The notes: generated from the sequence alone by a model not told the origin. Numbered from the stretch's first letter, positions 1 to 12,076 are shown. The stretch is 37,121 bases of DNA from Chara braunii (GCA_003427395.1 BFEA01000436.1:200339-237459), one strand, 5' to 3'. Numbers and translations are program-made.

Positions 1-189
1 CTTTCAAAACACTGTAATTCCACACATTCCCCTATCTTCCTAAGTTATCTGAAGTAGGGAATAAATATTAGCTGTACTAATCGTGCTCCTCCTTCTACAT
101 TTCACCTTTCAAAACACTGTAATTCCACACATTCCCCTATCTTCCTAAGTTATCTGAAGTAGGGAATATATATTAGTTGTACTAATCGT
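1..189. repeat. Tandem direct repeat, 105-bp period
   Basis: Bases 1-84 recur at 106-189 with only a few changes (for example aataaatatt against aatatatatt), separated by a 21-base spacer. The second copy runs straight into a poly(A) tract. This could be the 3' end of an older retroelement whose body lies left of the window. No coding sequence is seen. Confidence 0.85.
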
Positions 190-208
190 AAAAAAAAAAA
201 AAAAAAAA
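190..208 (+). repeat. Poly(A) tract abutting LINE 5' end
   Basis: Nineteen consecutive A follow the 105-bp repeat and are followed at once by a G run and the first LINE sequence. The most likely reading is the A-tail of an earlier + strand retroelement, with the LINE inserted at or just behind it. Confidence 0.7.
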
Positions 209-234
209 GGGGGGAAGAAGGAAAGAAAGAGACA

Positions 235-3200
235 ATGAATCTAGGATATGCAAGGGCGAAGGGACCAGAATCCCTCCTGTTCTACCAAGGTGCAATGCGA
301 CACAATGTACTCAGACAGTTGGGAGCATGCCCCTATACACGTCCTCCAATGTCCAATGGCAACAGAATAGTGATTGCCCAGAAATCCAAGGAGGAGGGGT
401 CAGGGGTGATCATGCAAATAGACTCTTCACAAAGGGTCTTAAACGATCGGGTAATGCAGGAGGGAGGCTTTTCGCAGGCAGACAGATCAGAGTCCCTGCT
501 CCTCCCCCCCCCACTTCCCAACCACCCCATCATGCACTCCCTACAGCCTCAACAGATTCAACCTTTGAGGACAGGAGTATCCATGGTGCAAAAATCATCA
601 CACTAGCAAGGAGCGGTACCGCCTAATCAGGATCTCACAATGGAAGAAGAGGAAGAGGAGGAGGATGGGGTGCTGACAGAGGAAGAAAAGAGGACAGTGA
701 TCGATAGACGTTCTCAACAGACAACACAAGTTTCACAACCCGCACAAGCGTCTCATCCTTCCCAGCCAGCAGGGCAACCATCATGGGCGAAGAAAGTCAG
801 GGAATCCCCGGAAGATAAATCTTTAACCATTATGAGACCATCAGTCAGTGATCCAAGTCTGCCAGTGGAGGAGGTAAAAGTACCGTTGAGGAATTTATGA
901 TCTGCAAGGGCGTACTTCCTCACCCTTTTCCTCCTCCCCTCGGAACAGAAAGTTGTAGACCAAGGGGGAAGGAAGACGTTGATGAAGTCCTACCCCGCCG
1001 ACAAGCTGGCACAGAGGGATGCAGTCTACACAAAACATGCCATCAACTGGATTTTCTACGATGACGGCGCATACCGGTCAGTTAATGATAAAATTAAATG
1101 GTTGTGTAAGAAACTGGAATCGTTGAAAGACAGACCAGAAGCAGTACAGGAGTTTTTCCTCATCCAGCCTGTAACACCCACAGTTTTTACAGTGCTCAGT
1201 CTGTTTAAACAGGACAAACGCAGAATGGATGGCTGGAAAAAACTGCAATGGGACAGGTCAGATGTTCGCATCTACCCTTGGACGCCAAAAAAAAAAGGCC
1301 CGGGAGAGAAAAGAGACCAGCTAATGAAATAATACTACTGGGTTGAAATCAGACATATTGCGGTAGAAATACAAGCGGCATTCGTCCACGACTTTGGTCA
1401 ACGATACAAGATTGTTGATTTCATCGACCCACTTCCGACATGTGTGGCCAAAAGGGATGACTATTTGATGATGGCATTGGATCTTCCCAAAGATCAGCCT
1501 TTCTCCCTGGATGACATAATCCCATTCAAAATGGGAGAAAGATTGTACCAAATCCACACAGCTCACAAATTTAGACCATGGTGTTACAAATGCCGAGCTT
1601 ATGGACACCTCAGCATTGAGATGGTCTGCCCACAACATCCCCAACAGGCAGTGGGCATGGAGGAGCAGCTGAAAAGAGATCCTCAACGACCAAACAGGTG
1701 GACCCCAAGTACCCCAAGGTACGAGGGATGGGTCTATGTGGATGATTAGTCACCTGGAGGTCAACCCAGCGGGTGGACTTGGGAAGGGAGGGGAGACCCG
1801 CGTCGGGCATTACGTCCATAGCAGACTGGAAACCACAGTTACAGCAACCCACAGGACACAATACTAGAACACAGCAGCAACCCAAGCCTAAACCCCTAGG
1901 ATCACCAGGAGACAAAATAGGGGGAGAAGGGAAAGAGAACGCAAATAAGCAACCTCACGAATCGATGAAGACACGTCAGAATGAGAATCACTTTGGTCCA
2001 AAAGCGGGTTTCTACATCCCGACGGGCAACCGTTTTAGTCCTTTGGGTAAAGGAGGTATGGAGGACGGGGGGAAAATGACTCAATTGAACATCTTATTAA
2101 GAACAAGGGCCCCAAATCTCAAGAGAACTCCATTTCAAGAGGCAAAGAAAAAGTGAGTGGCCTGGACCCTTCCCACAGTAAATCATCTGAAGGAAAAGGT
2201 CCGGAGCCAATGGATTTGGACCCGCTGAAGGATGTGTTTGGGGCCCAACCAATGGAAGTGGATCCTCTCCCAGGAGCCCCCCCGCCTCCGGAAAGGACCA
2301 CGCACTCTGGGGCCGAGTAGGTACAAACAGAGGACCGGAACACAGATCTGACGAACGTAGCGGAATGGCTGCTGGAAAATCTTAGAATGAGATTTCAGGA
2401 TCACTCAGAGGAATTCTAGGATGACACCTACAGACACCTGGTCCCACTGTTGGAAACTAGCCCAAGCCTCCGAACAGCAATAGAACATGGCCTGCCGGAG
2501 GGAGTGAGTTGGCAGCAAATGTGTCACCATTTACTGCCAATAGTGGCAATGCGACTATACCCCCCACCAGCTCAAGGCCAAGGAAGCTCCAGCAATCATT
2601 TCACTCCAGGAGGTCAAAATGGAAAAAAAATAAAAATTTCCCCAACTGAAATTTTGCAGAAAGTTTAAAGCCATATGGGGAAAGAAAGCACAGTATTACG
2701 AGCAACTACAAAACCTGTCACAGAGGAAAAGAGAGAGTGCACAGAAAAAGACTTAAGTAGCAGCACGGGCCCAAACAGTGAGAGGTTGGTAGTCATCAAA
2801 GGATTAGGGGAAGTTAACGAAGGAATAAAAATTTTCAAAAAAATGTTAATCCCCTCCAATCATGCAGTAAGACAAGCAAAAGACAACTGCAGCATTGCCA
2901 CAGTTGATACAGCTGAATCAAGTGCCCGCTCTCCAGATCTGGAAACTGCATTACAACATTCTCAGACATCAATGCAGACTGCAGACGCAAATTTGGAGGA
3001 ATAAACAACGCAGTTGGAAAAGGACCAGAAAAGGGAATTGAAATTGGTTCTGAAGGACACAGAGACAGACAAAAGACAAGGGTTGGGTAGAGAGGAGGGA
3101 GAGGAGGGACAAGGAGGAGGGCTTCAGGGGAATAGGGCAGCGGACCTGACAGGGAGCAAGGGAAGGGGAGATTAACGAGACAGCAAGGAGACAGAGGCAG

Positions 3201-4141
3201 GGAAGGAAAAAAAAGTGAGGTAATGGATAAAGGGCCAGTGGGGGAAGATCCTGGGATGATTGGAGAACCAGTGGGAGAAAAAGGGTTGGAAAAAGGAATC
3301 GCAAGGGGAAGAGATAGCGGATAGCTATCCGCAGGGAGAAAAAGGGTGGGGGGAGGAATCACAAGGAGAAGAGTCAGGGGATGGCTATCTGCTGTTGAAG
3401 TGGAAAGATGTGCCACCTAAAAGGGTGAAAGAATCCACAACTACCTACATCATCAAAGAAGTGGTATCGGAATTAACAGGGGAAAGTAATTTTTTGTTGC
3501 TGCCTCAGTCAAAAGAAGACCTGTTGGAGAAACATCAAGAGAAGGTTAGACACGGGGAACTGCAATCAAAGGAAGGAGGAAGTCACCTGGAACTAGAAAA
3601 AACAGATCACGTTAATGACAATAATCCACAGATGACAAAGGAATAAAACCTCCAAATAACAAAATTTCAATCCAACATGCTGCAGAAACACCTCTCTCTC
3701 CCCCCTCTGTCACCGCGGGATGACATGATAATCAGCAAAAGACAGAAACTGCAATCTTTACTTTCGAAAGGTTTCACAAAACTGTCATTATCCAAACCAG
3801 GCATTTTGATCCAGGACCTGCCAATTAGACGAAGTAAAGGGGAATGGGAGGTTGGTCTTTCTGAACCAGTTGGATCAACACATAGAGAAGTAACTGTTCA
3901 TGGAACACCGGTTGGTTTTCTTATACCTTGGCTAGGAAAAATGACAGGGGAAACACGTTTCAAGGCTGAAATAACCAAAGTTATTCAAGAGCATCTTCCA
4001 CCAGAGGGAGTGGCAGTGCTCATCCTTTCAGCAGACACTCACAAGGTGTCGTCTACAGACGTACTCCTTCGCTATGAACACACAAGGACTGTCAATTTAC
4101 TTTGGTTCAATCCAAACATGCTAGCTGAGCTTAGCAGTTGA
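235..4141 (+). pseudogene. LINE ORF1 (gag-like, CCHC zinc knuckle), broken
   Basis: ORF1 proteins of LINEs bind the element RNA. An ATG at 235 opens frame 1, which can be followed to 1749 through stops at 604, 898 and 1330; the reading then passes to frame 3 (1773-2156) and frame 2 (2450-4141). Visible parts are an acidic glutamate run near 640-670, a segment at 979-1332 ending in RIYPWTP, which fits the W/PW pattern of plant LINE DUF4283-type domains, and a knuckle CYKCRAYGHLSIEMVC near 1582-1630 (C-x2-C-x4-H-x6-C, slightly longer than the canonical spacing). Frame 2 ends at 3677-4141 with a smooth 154-residue stretch that I do not recognise. Whether this last part is ORF1 or a separate ORF is unclear. 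Confidence 0.7.
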
Positions 4142-4393
4142 AGATCAAGGCGGGAGACTTTTAGTCTGAAACTGACGTCCTAATCCTACTCTCTCGACTC
4201 CTGAGAAACAGGCACGACTTACTAGATCAGGGAGGTAAGTTGGACTCAGGTCATTGATTGGCCCTGTGATCATTCCCAGATCCAGTGAATATTTTCAGAT
4301 CTATACAAATATTGTAGTTAATAGATAGCAAACCTAACAAAGATGGAAGGTATGAATACAGTGGATGTGTTTTACAATAGAAATAAGGAATAG

Positions 4394-7300
4394 AAATTGC
4401 TAAAGAGAGCAACAGATTTAGACCTTCGATCGATTAATGTGAATGGCCTAGCGTCTGCCAACCCAAAGAAAAGACAGGCTATCTGCGAACAATTCAAAGG
4501 AGTGGGAGGCAAAGAATGACCCGATGCTATCTGTATACAAGAGACACACTTGATGGATAACGCAGATCATCAACATACACACAAAGAGATATGGCCTCAT
4601 CAAGCCTTTAGAGCACATTCCCAACGACCAGGTAGCGCAGGGGTAGCTATATGGATCCCTCCGAACTTAAGGATTGAACCTCTATACTGGGAGGCAGATA
4701 AGGAGGAGGGAAGATTGATATTTTTATTATCAATGTTAGAAATAAAAGTGATAACCATCCTTTGTGTTTACGGTCCAAATGAGGTAGGGGAAAGAAGAAG
4801 GTTATTTGAACCTTTAAAAAATCTTCTTCCAGTTGGGATCCCTGTTGTAATGGCAGGGGACTTCAACGCAGCCCCCAACAGACCGCTGGATCGTTGGCAG
4901 ATCCCCTCTCCCTGCCCAACATATATTGAGATGGATGAACAAATCATTGAGAGCTTGTGTCAGTCGCTTCACCTCTTTGATGCTTACAGACGCCTCTTCC
5001 CAACAAAACGAACCTACACGTGTTTTAGAAAGGGTCAAATGATGAGAACCTCGAAATCCCGCATAGACCTTATACTTTTGTCAAATGAGTTAGAAGGTGC
5101 ACTTCAAATAGTTGACATCTTCCCTCAAAGCGTCTTTCGAGACCTTGATCATGCCATGAATGTGATTTTATTATCATTCAGAAAAAAAGTCGGATCAGGG
5201 AAGAGGATTCTACAAATTGAACACTTCTCTAATGAAGATCCACCGATTTAAGGAATAACTACATGATATCTGGTCCTTATGGAGGGAACAAAGGGACCTA
5301 ACCCAAGATGATATATGTTGGTTCAACAATGGTCTGAATTTTCTAGGCCGTAAATGCAATGAATATTCCAAATTGCTTGCCCAGCAACGCCATCTAAAAG
5401 AAATCAATCTACAAAAACAACTCAAAGACTTACATCAACAAGAAGAGGAAGGGGAAAGTGATCCAGAATTAGTCAAGATAAATGCGAAAATTAATGGATT
5501 GAAATTCAAATTACTAGATCACATGGAACATCGATGACATGAAATCAGAATTAGATGCAAGATGAGATGTTACACCACGGAAGGGTCTATGGATGTTAGG
5601 TTCTTTGTAATAGCAAAGGCTAGAATAGGTCGGACAACTATCGAAGCTCTCTCGGATCCCCAAAGAAATCATCAGTCTCTGGCAATATCGACAGCAGCAT
5701 GTATAAAAATTGCGAGAGATTTTTAAAAAAATATTTTCACATCGGAATGTAAACACCAACCCCAAGAACAAAGGGTGGAGGATATAGAGAAATTTCTTCA
5801 ACACTTGAACAAAACAATAACAGAGCACCAGAGTTCCATGCTAGATGAACCGCTAACAAAAGAAGAAATCTGGATAGCCCTTATGATGATGGAGGAAGAA
5901 AAAACTCCAGGAATAGACGTTCTACCCAAGGAATTCTGGGAAACAATGTGAGATTTTCTCGCCCAAGATCTCATGGATTTCTATCACGCAGTATGGGTCT
6001 CAGGTAGAATGGGGGAACTAATCCATAAAGGGGTGTTGACTTTGCTATACGAAAAAAGAGACAAGACTAATATTCATAATTATAGACCTATCACCCTTCT
6101 AACAGTGATATATAAATTGGTTGCGAATGCGTAAGCGAATCGTTTACTGAAAATAGGGACTGAAATTATCTATCTCACTCAAACAGGATTTATTGAGGGA
6201 AAGAACTTTCAGGACAACATATTGCTAGTAAATGAATGAATTAATTAAATTATCAAGACAATCCAAACATAATGCTGCGTTTATATTCATAGATTTTGAG
6301 AAAGCCTACGATCATGTGGATTGTTTTTTTCTGGACATATTTTTTGGAAAATTTTAACTTAGGTCCTGAATTTCGGAGATGGGTAGAGATTCTGCACTCA
6401 AATGCCACAACCAGAGTGATGATAAATGAAAATCTAGCACCACCAATCCCACTCGAATGATCAGTGAGACAAGGAGATCCGATTGCCCCTCTCCTTTTTG
6501 TATTCATAATCAAAGCTCTAGCGGCTAACCTACGATGCAACAAGGATATTAATAGAATATAGGTCAGCTGTATTCGAGACGAGGCTACACCGATATGTTC
6601 ACTATTCGCTGATGATCTTTTCTTAATGGTAGAAGCCTCTTTGGACAATTTAACAACAATTAAACTTATGATTGACAAATTTTGTGAACTATCAGATATG
6701 AGGATAAACTGGAGGGCTAAAACTCAAGGTTGGTGGATACATCACCAGGGAGTGAGACCCCTAGAGCAACCAAGGATTAATTGGATGCCACTAACAACCC
6801 CAATCAGAGTGTTAGGCATCTCTTTATCTGCAGAAGGAAAACCATCAACAAACAATGACTGGATTTCCAAGCCGACCTTAGCTAAATTAAAATTATGGAA
6901 AAATAAACAGACATCTATAATTGGTCGATCGCTGATTATAAACAATGTCATCCTTGCATCGATATGGTACTAATCAGCAGTATGGTCTCTGGACAAACCG
7001 ACTCTCAAATCTCTACATAAGCAAATCACAGCTTACCTCTGGAGAGGTAACCATGAATATAAGAATGTAATAAGTAGAGTGGTCTGGCAAGCGATAATCC
7101 AACCCAAGATAAGAGGGGGATTGGGAATATTAGACCCTGCCACTCAAACAATGACTTTCTCCATTCAGTGGATACTAAGGTTACTTTTCAATCCAAACGT
7201 ACCCTGGTTAGCTCTGGCCTGGGAGCAAATTTCACGACTAGCCCCAACTACTCCTGAGGGGATAGATCCGATGATATGGTTGGAGAATCGCTATTGGACA

Positions 7301-8959
7301 ATCCCTAAAGGCAGAATACAGGCCTCAACAGAAGAAACAGACCCTCATCGTCGAGCAACAAGGGAAAATTTGAAAAACGATCCATTTTGGAAAGAGTTGC
7401 TACGAACTTGGCGCAAACTTCTGCTCCTAGATAAGGTTCCAACAAATCGGTGGGAAGAAGTATGTCAACAACCGCTATTCAACAATATATGGATCACTGA
7501 CACTCAGGGTAGGACACTCCACTGCATGGACTCTCCCTGGAAGGGATGAATTAAAAAAGATATACTTAGAATTGGGGATATCTGGAGTTCGGAGAATCTA
7601 GACCAGCTTTCTCGCTCATACCTTAAATCTATCTTTCGCTATTGTAGGAGGACAGAAGAAGCACTGGAGACAATAATTGAATCCATTCCCTTAGAGTGGG
7701 TGAAGATCCTCAAAAAGGGACCACAAATTAAGGAAGATAATTGGGTTGGCATGCAAGGGGAGGCCCTGCTAATCGGAAATGTAATAATGGTAAATTTAGA
7801 TGGGACCATCCTTATCTCCTTGTTTTTGCTCACACAAAATAATATGATTATGGAAAACCAATTAAAGGAATTCAGATGAGTCACAACAGAGCAAATTTTC
7901 AGGATTAGAGTTTTGAGAAACAAAGAACATTGGCTAGTTTTTAAGCCATCATATGCGATCAATAACTTGGCTTTAGACCCGACAGCCTGGATATGGACGG
8001 TCCCCATGGGGAGACGAGGAAAATGCACCCGTTCTCTTCACTCACTAACAGTCAAATCAACCTACCGTATGTTAAGACCAAGTTTGAACCTGAAAGACAA
8101 AGTGGAAGCAAGATGAATGAAACAACTAAATGTCAGCAAGGAGGAAGTACGAAACGTCAAATGGTTCAAAACGATAAAGACCAAGTGAGCTAAAATTGCC
8201 TCACTGCAATGGCAGATAGACCATCATTGTCTCCCAACCAATGACTGGCTTATAGACAGATCCTCTCTTGAGCAAAGGGGGGTAGCATTACCTTGGTGTA
8301 AACTGTGCTGTTCATCTTTTTCATCTAGGAAAATTCCGAAAACCATTGAACACATCTTTCTGCAATGTCCAGGAGCAGTTTGGCTGTGGAGATGGTGGGA
8401 CAGGATCTGGACCAACATTAACACAACTCAAACTTGGCCGTGGAAGTGGAAAGCATTATTATGTGAAACCTGGTCTCCGGATCAAAATGATGAATTTTCA
8501 CATAATTTATTTGTATGTGGAAGATGAGCAATTCTCTGGGCCCTATGGAGGCGAAAATGTACTTTTGAAATGGAGGGAGTAAGGCTGGAAGGCCCAGAAT
8601 TTACAGAATCAATCAAACTGCAAGTGCAGACAGCTATCGCAGCCCAATGGGATAAAGTAAAAGAAAAGATCAAATTTCTATCCTCAGAAAAAGAAATTAA
8701 ACATCACATACAACAGTTCAGTGGCGCATGGCTAGGAGGACCTCAAGGGGGCAAGGTAGGGGAGATTAAATGGAGCAGAGACAGGGGCGAAACACTGGCT
8801 GGTTGTAAGAAAGAAGTCCACAAGGATTACCGTTTAAAATTTCAGGAATGGACAAATGTGGACCCTGCTATACCCTTTCGCCCCCTTTCAGAATTCCCAG
8901 ACCCATTCCCTCCCTCCTCCTTAAGCTTGGTCCTGCTGAGCTGGTTTGGACTTGAGTAG
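4394..8959 (+). pseudogene. LINE ORF2: APE endonuclease, reverse transcriptase, zf-RVT; broken
   Basis: ORF2 nicks target DNA and reverse-transcribes the element RNA. Endonuclease motifs in order are SINVNGL (4433), ICIQETHL (4529), CVYGPN (4765), MAGDFNAAPN (4852), SRIDLILLS (5060) and DLDHAMNVIL (5140). Reverse transcriptase motifs are NYRPITLL (6080), QTGFIEGKNFQDNILL (6181), FIDFEKAYDHVD (6283), a degraded VRQGDPIAP (6465) and FADD (6606). The zf-RVT domain shows LQWQIDHHCLPTNDWL (8204) and CKLCC followed by IEHIFLQCP. Stops include TGA at 4517, 5949, 7547 and 7877, each where a related copy has tryptophan. Frameshifts occur near 5216 and between 6330 and 6600. The final TAG is at 8957. 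There is no RNase H domain. Confidence 0.85.
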
Positions 8960-9156
8960 GAAGAAAAGGCTCGAAGTTCTGTTGGAGACTGTAGAACTGA
9001 AGAATTTGCAGAGTTCCCATAATTATCAAGATAGAGGAGGTAGCACTGCTAGCATCATCATGAGGACCTGGCGGCCATTTTCTGGCTGAAGAGGCAGCCC
9101 TCCCTACTATCCACATTTCCTGTCTTCTTGGTTATGTATCAGCATCATTTGTATGA
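8960..9156 (+). other. Probable LINE 3' untranslated region
   Basis: About 200 bases separate the ORF2 stop from the two-hairpin module. No ORF or repeat is recognised here. A similar spacing (about 219 bases) separates the ORF2 stop of the minus-strand LINE copy 3 from a divergent module at 28217. Confidence 0.5.
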
Positions 9157-9313
9157 GGGACGCTGGACCCGTTTTCCAGCAGGTGCAGCTCCCCACCAAT
9201 AGACTGGAGCTAGTAGCTGGGCTGTTAGTGGTGGATGTTCATAGCAACATCACTAACAGTCTCGGTTTTCTTCTCAAAAGCAAACAAACAAAAAAAAAAA
9301 AAAAAAAAAAAAA
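9157..9313 (+). mobile_element. Two-hairpin short module with A-tail (copy 1)
   Basis: The module starts gggacgctggacccgttttc. The first hairpin is GCTGGA-CCCGTTT-TCCAGC (9162-9180). A second stem, CTGTTAGTG paired with CACTAACAG, lies about 50 bases downstream, and the module ends in 23 A. Related copies are at 10145-10306 (-), 14997-15027 and 15051-15190 (+), 27233-27348 (-), 27461-27589 (-) and, diverged, 28194-28217 (-). No tRNA-like A or B box is seen. It may be a SINE or the shared 3' tail of the LINE family. Confidence 0.75.
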
Positions 9314-9643
9314 CAGTATCCGACCCATAACTTAATTCCAGGCACTCGGAGCGCAGCAGAAAAGGTCATGCTGGTGCATCTGTTTTTAAGCCGTTGGACG
9401 AGCCAGGCAGCTGCCACAAGTACAGGCCAGTTGGTGCTATACAGTAGGGCACTAAGTTCGCGGCCCGAAGGAAAGTCCATTGGCACACCCCTACGCTTTT
9501 GCTGTGGGAGCGCCAGCCGGACCGGTCCAGGGGTAGGACACAATGTAGATGTGCATAGTACACCTCAGAGGACGGAGAGCAGGGTGTGCCTGGTACACTG
9601 CGGAGGGCCGGGACACAATGACTCCGACACGGGGCGGCCTGGC

Positions 9644-9701
9644 TGTGCAAGGACCAAAAAGGACCAACGAAGTGTGCAAGGACCAACAAGGACCAACGAA
9701 G
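9644..9701. repeat. 29-bp tandem duplication
   Basis: A 29-base unit beginning tgtgcaaggaccaa and built on aaggaccaa occurs twice, at 9644-9672 and 9673-9701, with one difference. The surrounding 9314-9843 stretch has no recognisable gene; it is GC-rich and probably an old repeat. Confidence 0.8.
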
Positions 9702-9852
9702 GTCCTAGCAAAAGAAAAAAAAAAGAAAGGAACTCCTAAAAAAAACTATGTTATGCAGTAAAATAAACTGATCAACATCTTCCTCAGGCTGACATTGAAA
9801 TTCTTTACGAAATTTAAAATACAAAATAAAATTTGAAAATATTGTTTGATTT

Positions 9853-9909
9853 TTTTTTTTTTTTGGCCCGGCCGGGCAAGTGGTCCTGGGCCACTTTGGT
9901 AGGCTAGCT

Positions 9910-9946
<37 letters not shown>

Positions 9947-10018
9947 TACGTCAATCCCGCTACAGGTAGGGGGAGCCTTGGCAAGGCTCGGCATACCGGA
10001 AGCGGGAGGCTCGTACTT
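9853..10018 (-). repeat. Two short A-tailed units (minus strand), one strongly structured
   Basis: Read on the minus strand, a 75-base unit (10018-9944) folds with AAGTACG/CGTACTT and CCCGCT/AGCGGG outer stems and an inner GAGCCTTG-g-CAAGGCTC hairpin. It is followed by 32 A, then about 47 bases containing ggcccggccgggc, then a second A run. Two A-tailed units in series suggest retroposed short RNAs, but the class is unknown. Confidence 0.5.
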
Positions 10019-10144
10019 GAAGGAAAGGTACTAGTGGTTAAAGGGCACTCACACTAGGCCCTCGAAATAGCAAAATAGCAATTTGAAAGTGACTGTCCTC
10101 CTTTTAGAAGGCCTCAATCTGGCCGCTCATTTTTCCATTTTGGT

Positions 10145-10306
10145 ATTTTGAGGGCCTTTCTTTTTTCTTTTTGTTTTGAGATAAAACCGCATTGCAAGCC
10201 CACTATCCTGGTGGTGGTAAGAGAACCACTAGGATTGAGGCCTTGCCTGTGTTGCTCCATCTGTTGGTGGTGAGCTTCACCTGCTGGAAATCGGGTCCAG
10301 CGTCCC
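10145..10306 (-). mobile_element. Two-hairpin short module (copy 2)
   Basis: The minus strand begins at 10306 with the same gggacgctggacccg start. The first hairpin is GCTGGA/TCCAGC at 10283-10301, with loop CCCGATT. The second hairpin, ATCCTAGTGGT paired with ACCACCAGGAT, differs in sequence from that of copy 1 yet keeps nearly all its pairing. The unit ends in an A/G-rich tail near 10145. Confidence 0.7.
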
Positions 10307-11409
10307 ACTAGATACACCCATTACACAGCAATGATCAGATGTATCTACTGAGCGGGACGTTATTGGTGCGATAAGTACTGATGGTGATTCTGGGGAGGTC
10401 AAAGACTTTTAGGGTATGTTCTGTTTCCTTCCTGCTTCTAACCACCGGTTCCCACCGTCAACTGCCCCCGCACCTCTTCACCTTTCCTTGTGGCGCCAGA
10501 TCTTACCTGTCAAGCTAGTGCTAAAATTCGTGTGCCGTGAAAAGGGGCTGGGTGGGTGGGTGAGGGATACACTCCGCTAGCATGGGGATAAGCCCTAGAC
10601 CCTAGCCCCCTACCTAAACCCTCCTTTCTCTCTCTTTGAGTTCATCCATCCTTCCCGTACCACTGCATTTCTACTAGACAGTTTGATGGGGGGGGAAGAA
10701 ATCGGGAAATTCTTCAGGGGGTTTCAATGGATATTCATATCAATTTTGGTCCATTCATGAAATATCAGTCGGTATTGGGGATACACTCTAAAGCAAATTG
10801 CTTTGCTGAGCACACAAAATGCAAAAAATGTGCTTTTGCCACGAAAGCCTTGTTCTCCAGGTTGGGCCATCCTTAGCAAGCGGCAAGGGCCAAGTGGTAG
10901 GGTTGACCAATTTCATACCCCACTTTGGTGGTGGTGGTGATGGTGGGGGAGCCCTGGGGGAAGCATTGCAATAAAATGCAGGGATACAGGCCTTGGCCTT
11001 GCATAATGACGATAGAAAGCCGACAACTTTAAACCATCAGTACCTTTGCCCGTTTGGAAAACAAATCGGCGCGGATTAAAAAGGGAGCGCAGCAGGGTTC
11101 TGCAGTGGCCTGTATCCCTTGATTGTGTAGGGCAATGTATCTTTGCATGTTGTAGGGGAAGATAGTACAGTCTCATTTTGCACATTTAGAGAGCAGTGCA
11201 GCGAGGCCCTAAGTCAGTAGAAGTGGGTCGTTGGTCCTGCAGGCGGATGAGGCTGACCCCAGTGGTGCTAGGTTCAGCAAAACAGCCCCAATATGATTTG
11301 ACCTTATCTTCTGTCACCGAGGTACTGATTCTGGACTCGGTTCATGGTGCACCCATATACCAGCAGTGGTGCCCGACCAGCTCCAGTTTGTTTGTTTGTC
11401 TGTTTGTCT

Positions 11410-11441
<32 letters not shown>

Positions 11442-11602
11442 CCAAATCCAAAGTGCGATCATTTTATTATACCCCGGAAAACGGGTCCGGTGTCCCTTTT
11501 TTAATGCCGCGTATGTCGTAACTTTTTTGCAGAACCTTGTTTCACTCATCCTAGTGACACAATGTCATTCTATATTCCATTAAAAAATTGAGGCTTTTCT
11601 CT
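10307..11602. other. Gene-free stretch with one inverted repeat
   Basis: No supported gene was found. A perfect 12-base inverted repeat, gggatacaggcc at 10981-10992 and ggcctgtatccc at 11107-11118, encloses about 114 bases. A (TGG)n run lies near 10926-10950, and a (TTTG)n plus 31-T tract at 11388-11441. The rest looks like unclassified non-coding sequence. Confidence 0.6.
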
Positions 11603-11620
11603 TTTGTTTATTTGTTTGTT

Positions 11621-11704
11621 GGGGGGACAGCCATATGTTTTTCTCTCACCTCACATATCTTTTAACTGGCGTTCAGCCATGTCATGGAAAATATCTTTCA
11701 TTTC
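11621..11704 (+). repeat. Dispersed repeat, shared with 27075-27155
   Basis: About 80 bases from ggggacagccatat through tggcgttcagccatgtcatg to atatctttc recur at 27075-27155 with a few differences. In this copy the next repeat family (11705-11882) follows directly, so the two may be parts of one longer element. Confidence 0.75.
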
Positions 11705-11882
11705 ACGACCTACCACTACTCCTAAGGGTATACAGGGGACCCCTGCAAGCATCGCTTTCTACCTCTCTTCGGTGAAGGGAGGTCACCTCTCTCGGTGGAG
11801 AGGGGTAACAGCATGTTTGCCCCGTTGCCCTAGCATTTAGGGTGCAGGGTTGGGGCCGCCAATGGGGGCCCGGCTAACACAA
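11705..11882 (+). repeat. Dispersed repeat family with CTACCACTACTCCTAA start (copy 1)
   Basis: Three copies on the same strand (11705-11882, 26527-26790, 31485-31750) share a start of acctaccactactcctaagg, then tatacaggggacccctgcaa, then ggttggggccgcc and ggcccggctaac. Segments ggtgaagggaggt and ggtggagaggggtaac are kept in copies 1 and 3. No coding potential is seen. Class unknown. Confidence 0.75.
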
Positions 11883-12053
11883 GAAAAAAAAAGAACAAAA
11901 AAAAAATGGAAAGGGCCAAGGTCTTGGCCCCAGGCAATTCAGAATCATATTATTCTGTTCATCCGATTGCATCTGGATTCGAAATGAAGGATCAGGGGCT
12001 CGGACCGACTACGGTGTGTGGCATTGTTTCCTTATTTAAAACCGTTTAAAAAA

Positions 12054-12058
12054 TGATA

Positions 12059-12076
<18 letters not shown>
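12054..12076. repeat. (TA)n microsatellite
   Basis: An alternating TA run, followed directly by an 11-T run that, on the minus strand, is the A-tail after the 18S rRNA fragment. Confidence 0.9.

Larger units (their letters stand above)
209..9313 (+). mobile_element. Non-LTR retrotransposon (LINE copy 1), nearly full length, degenerate
   Basis: The element has the order ORF1 (CCHC knuckle), APE-type endonuclease, reverse transcriptase, zf-RVT domain, a roughly 200-base 3' untranslated stretch, a two-hairpin module (9157-9290) and 23 A at 9291-9313. No LTRs are visible. The 5' boundary is placed after the poly(A) at 190-208, which is an inference. No RNase H motif is seen after the reverse transcriptase. 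Copies 2 to 5 elsewhere in the window (33050-36577 on +; 28400-30540, 30721-31166 and 13301-14253 on -) encode related ORF2 protein. In-frame stops and frameshifts show that the copy is inactive. Confidence 0.85.

Noticed and set aside
2835-3416. 193-residue minus-strand Pro/Leu/Ser-rich frame
   Set aside because: It is the reverse complement of the purine-rich Gly/Glu/Lys part of LINE ORF1; an antisense shadow.
4517-4519. TGA read as tryptophan (alternative genetic code)
   Set aside because: TGG is common in the same genes, TAA/TAG stops and frameshifts accompany the TGAs, and the elements are decayed; ordinary mutation is enough.
209-9313. LTR retrotransposon or endogenous virus
   Set aside because: No long terminal repeats, no protease or integrase; the APE endonuclease, reverse transcriptase order and poly(A) end define a LINE.
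10594-10622. ccctaaaccctcc-like stretch resembling plant telomere repeat
   Set aside because: Only one or two degenerate CCCTAAA-like units; no array.
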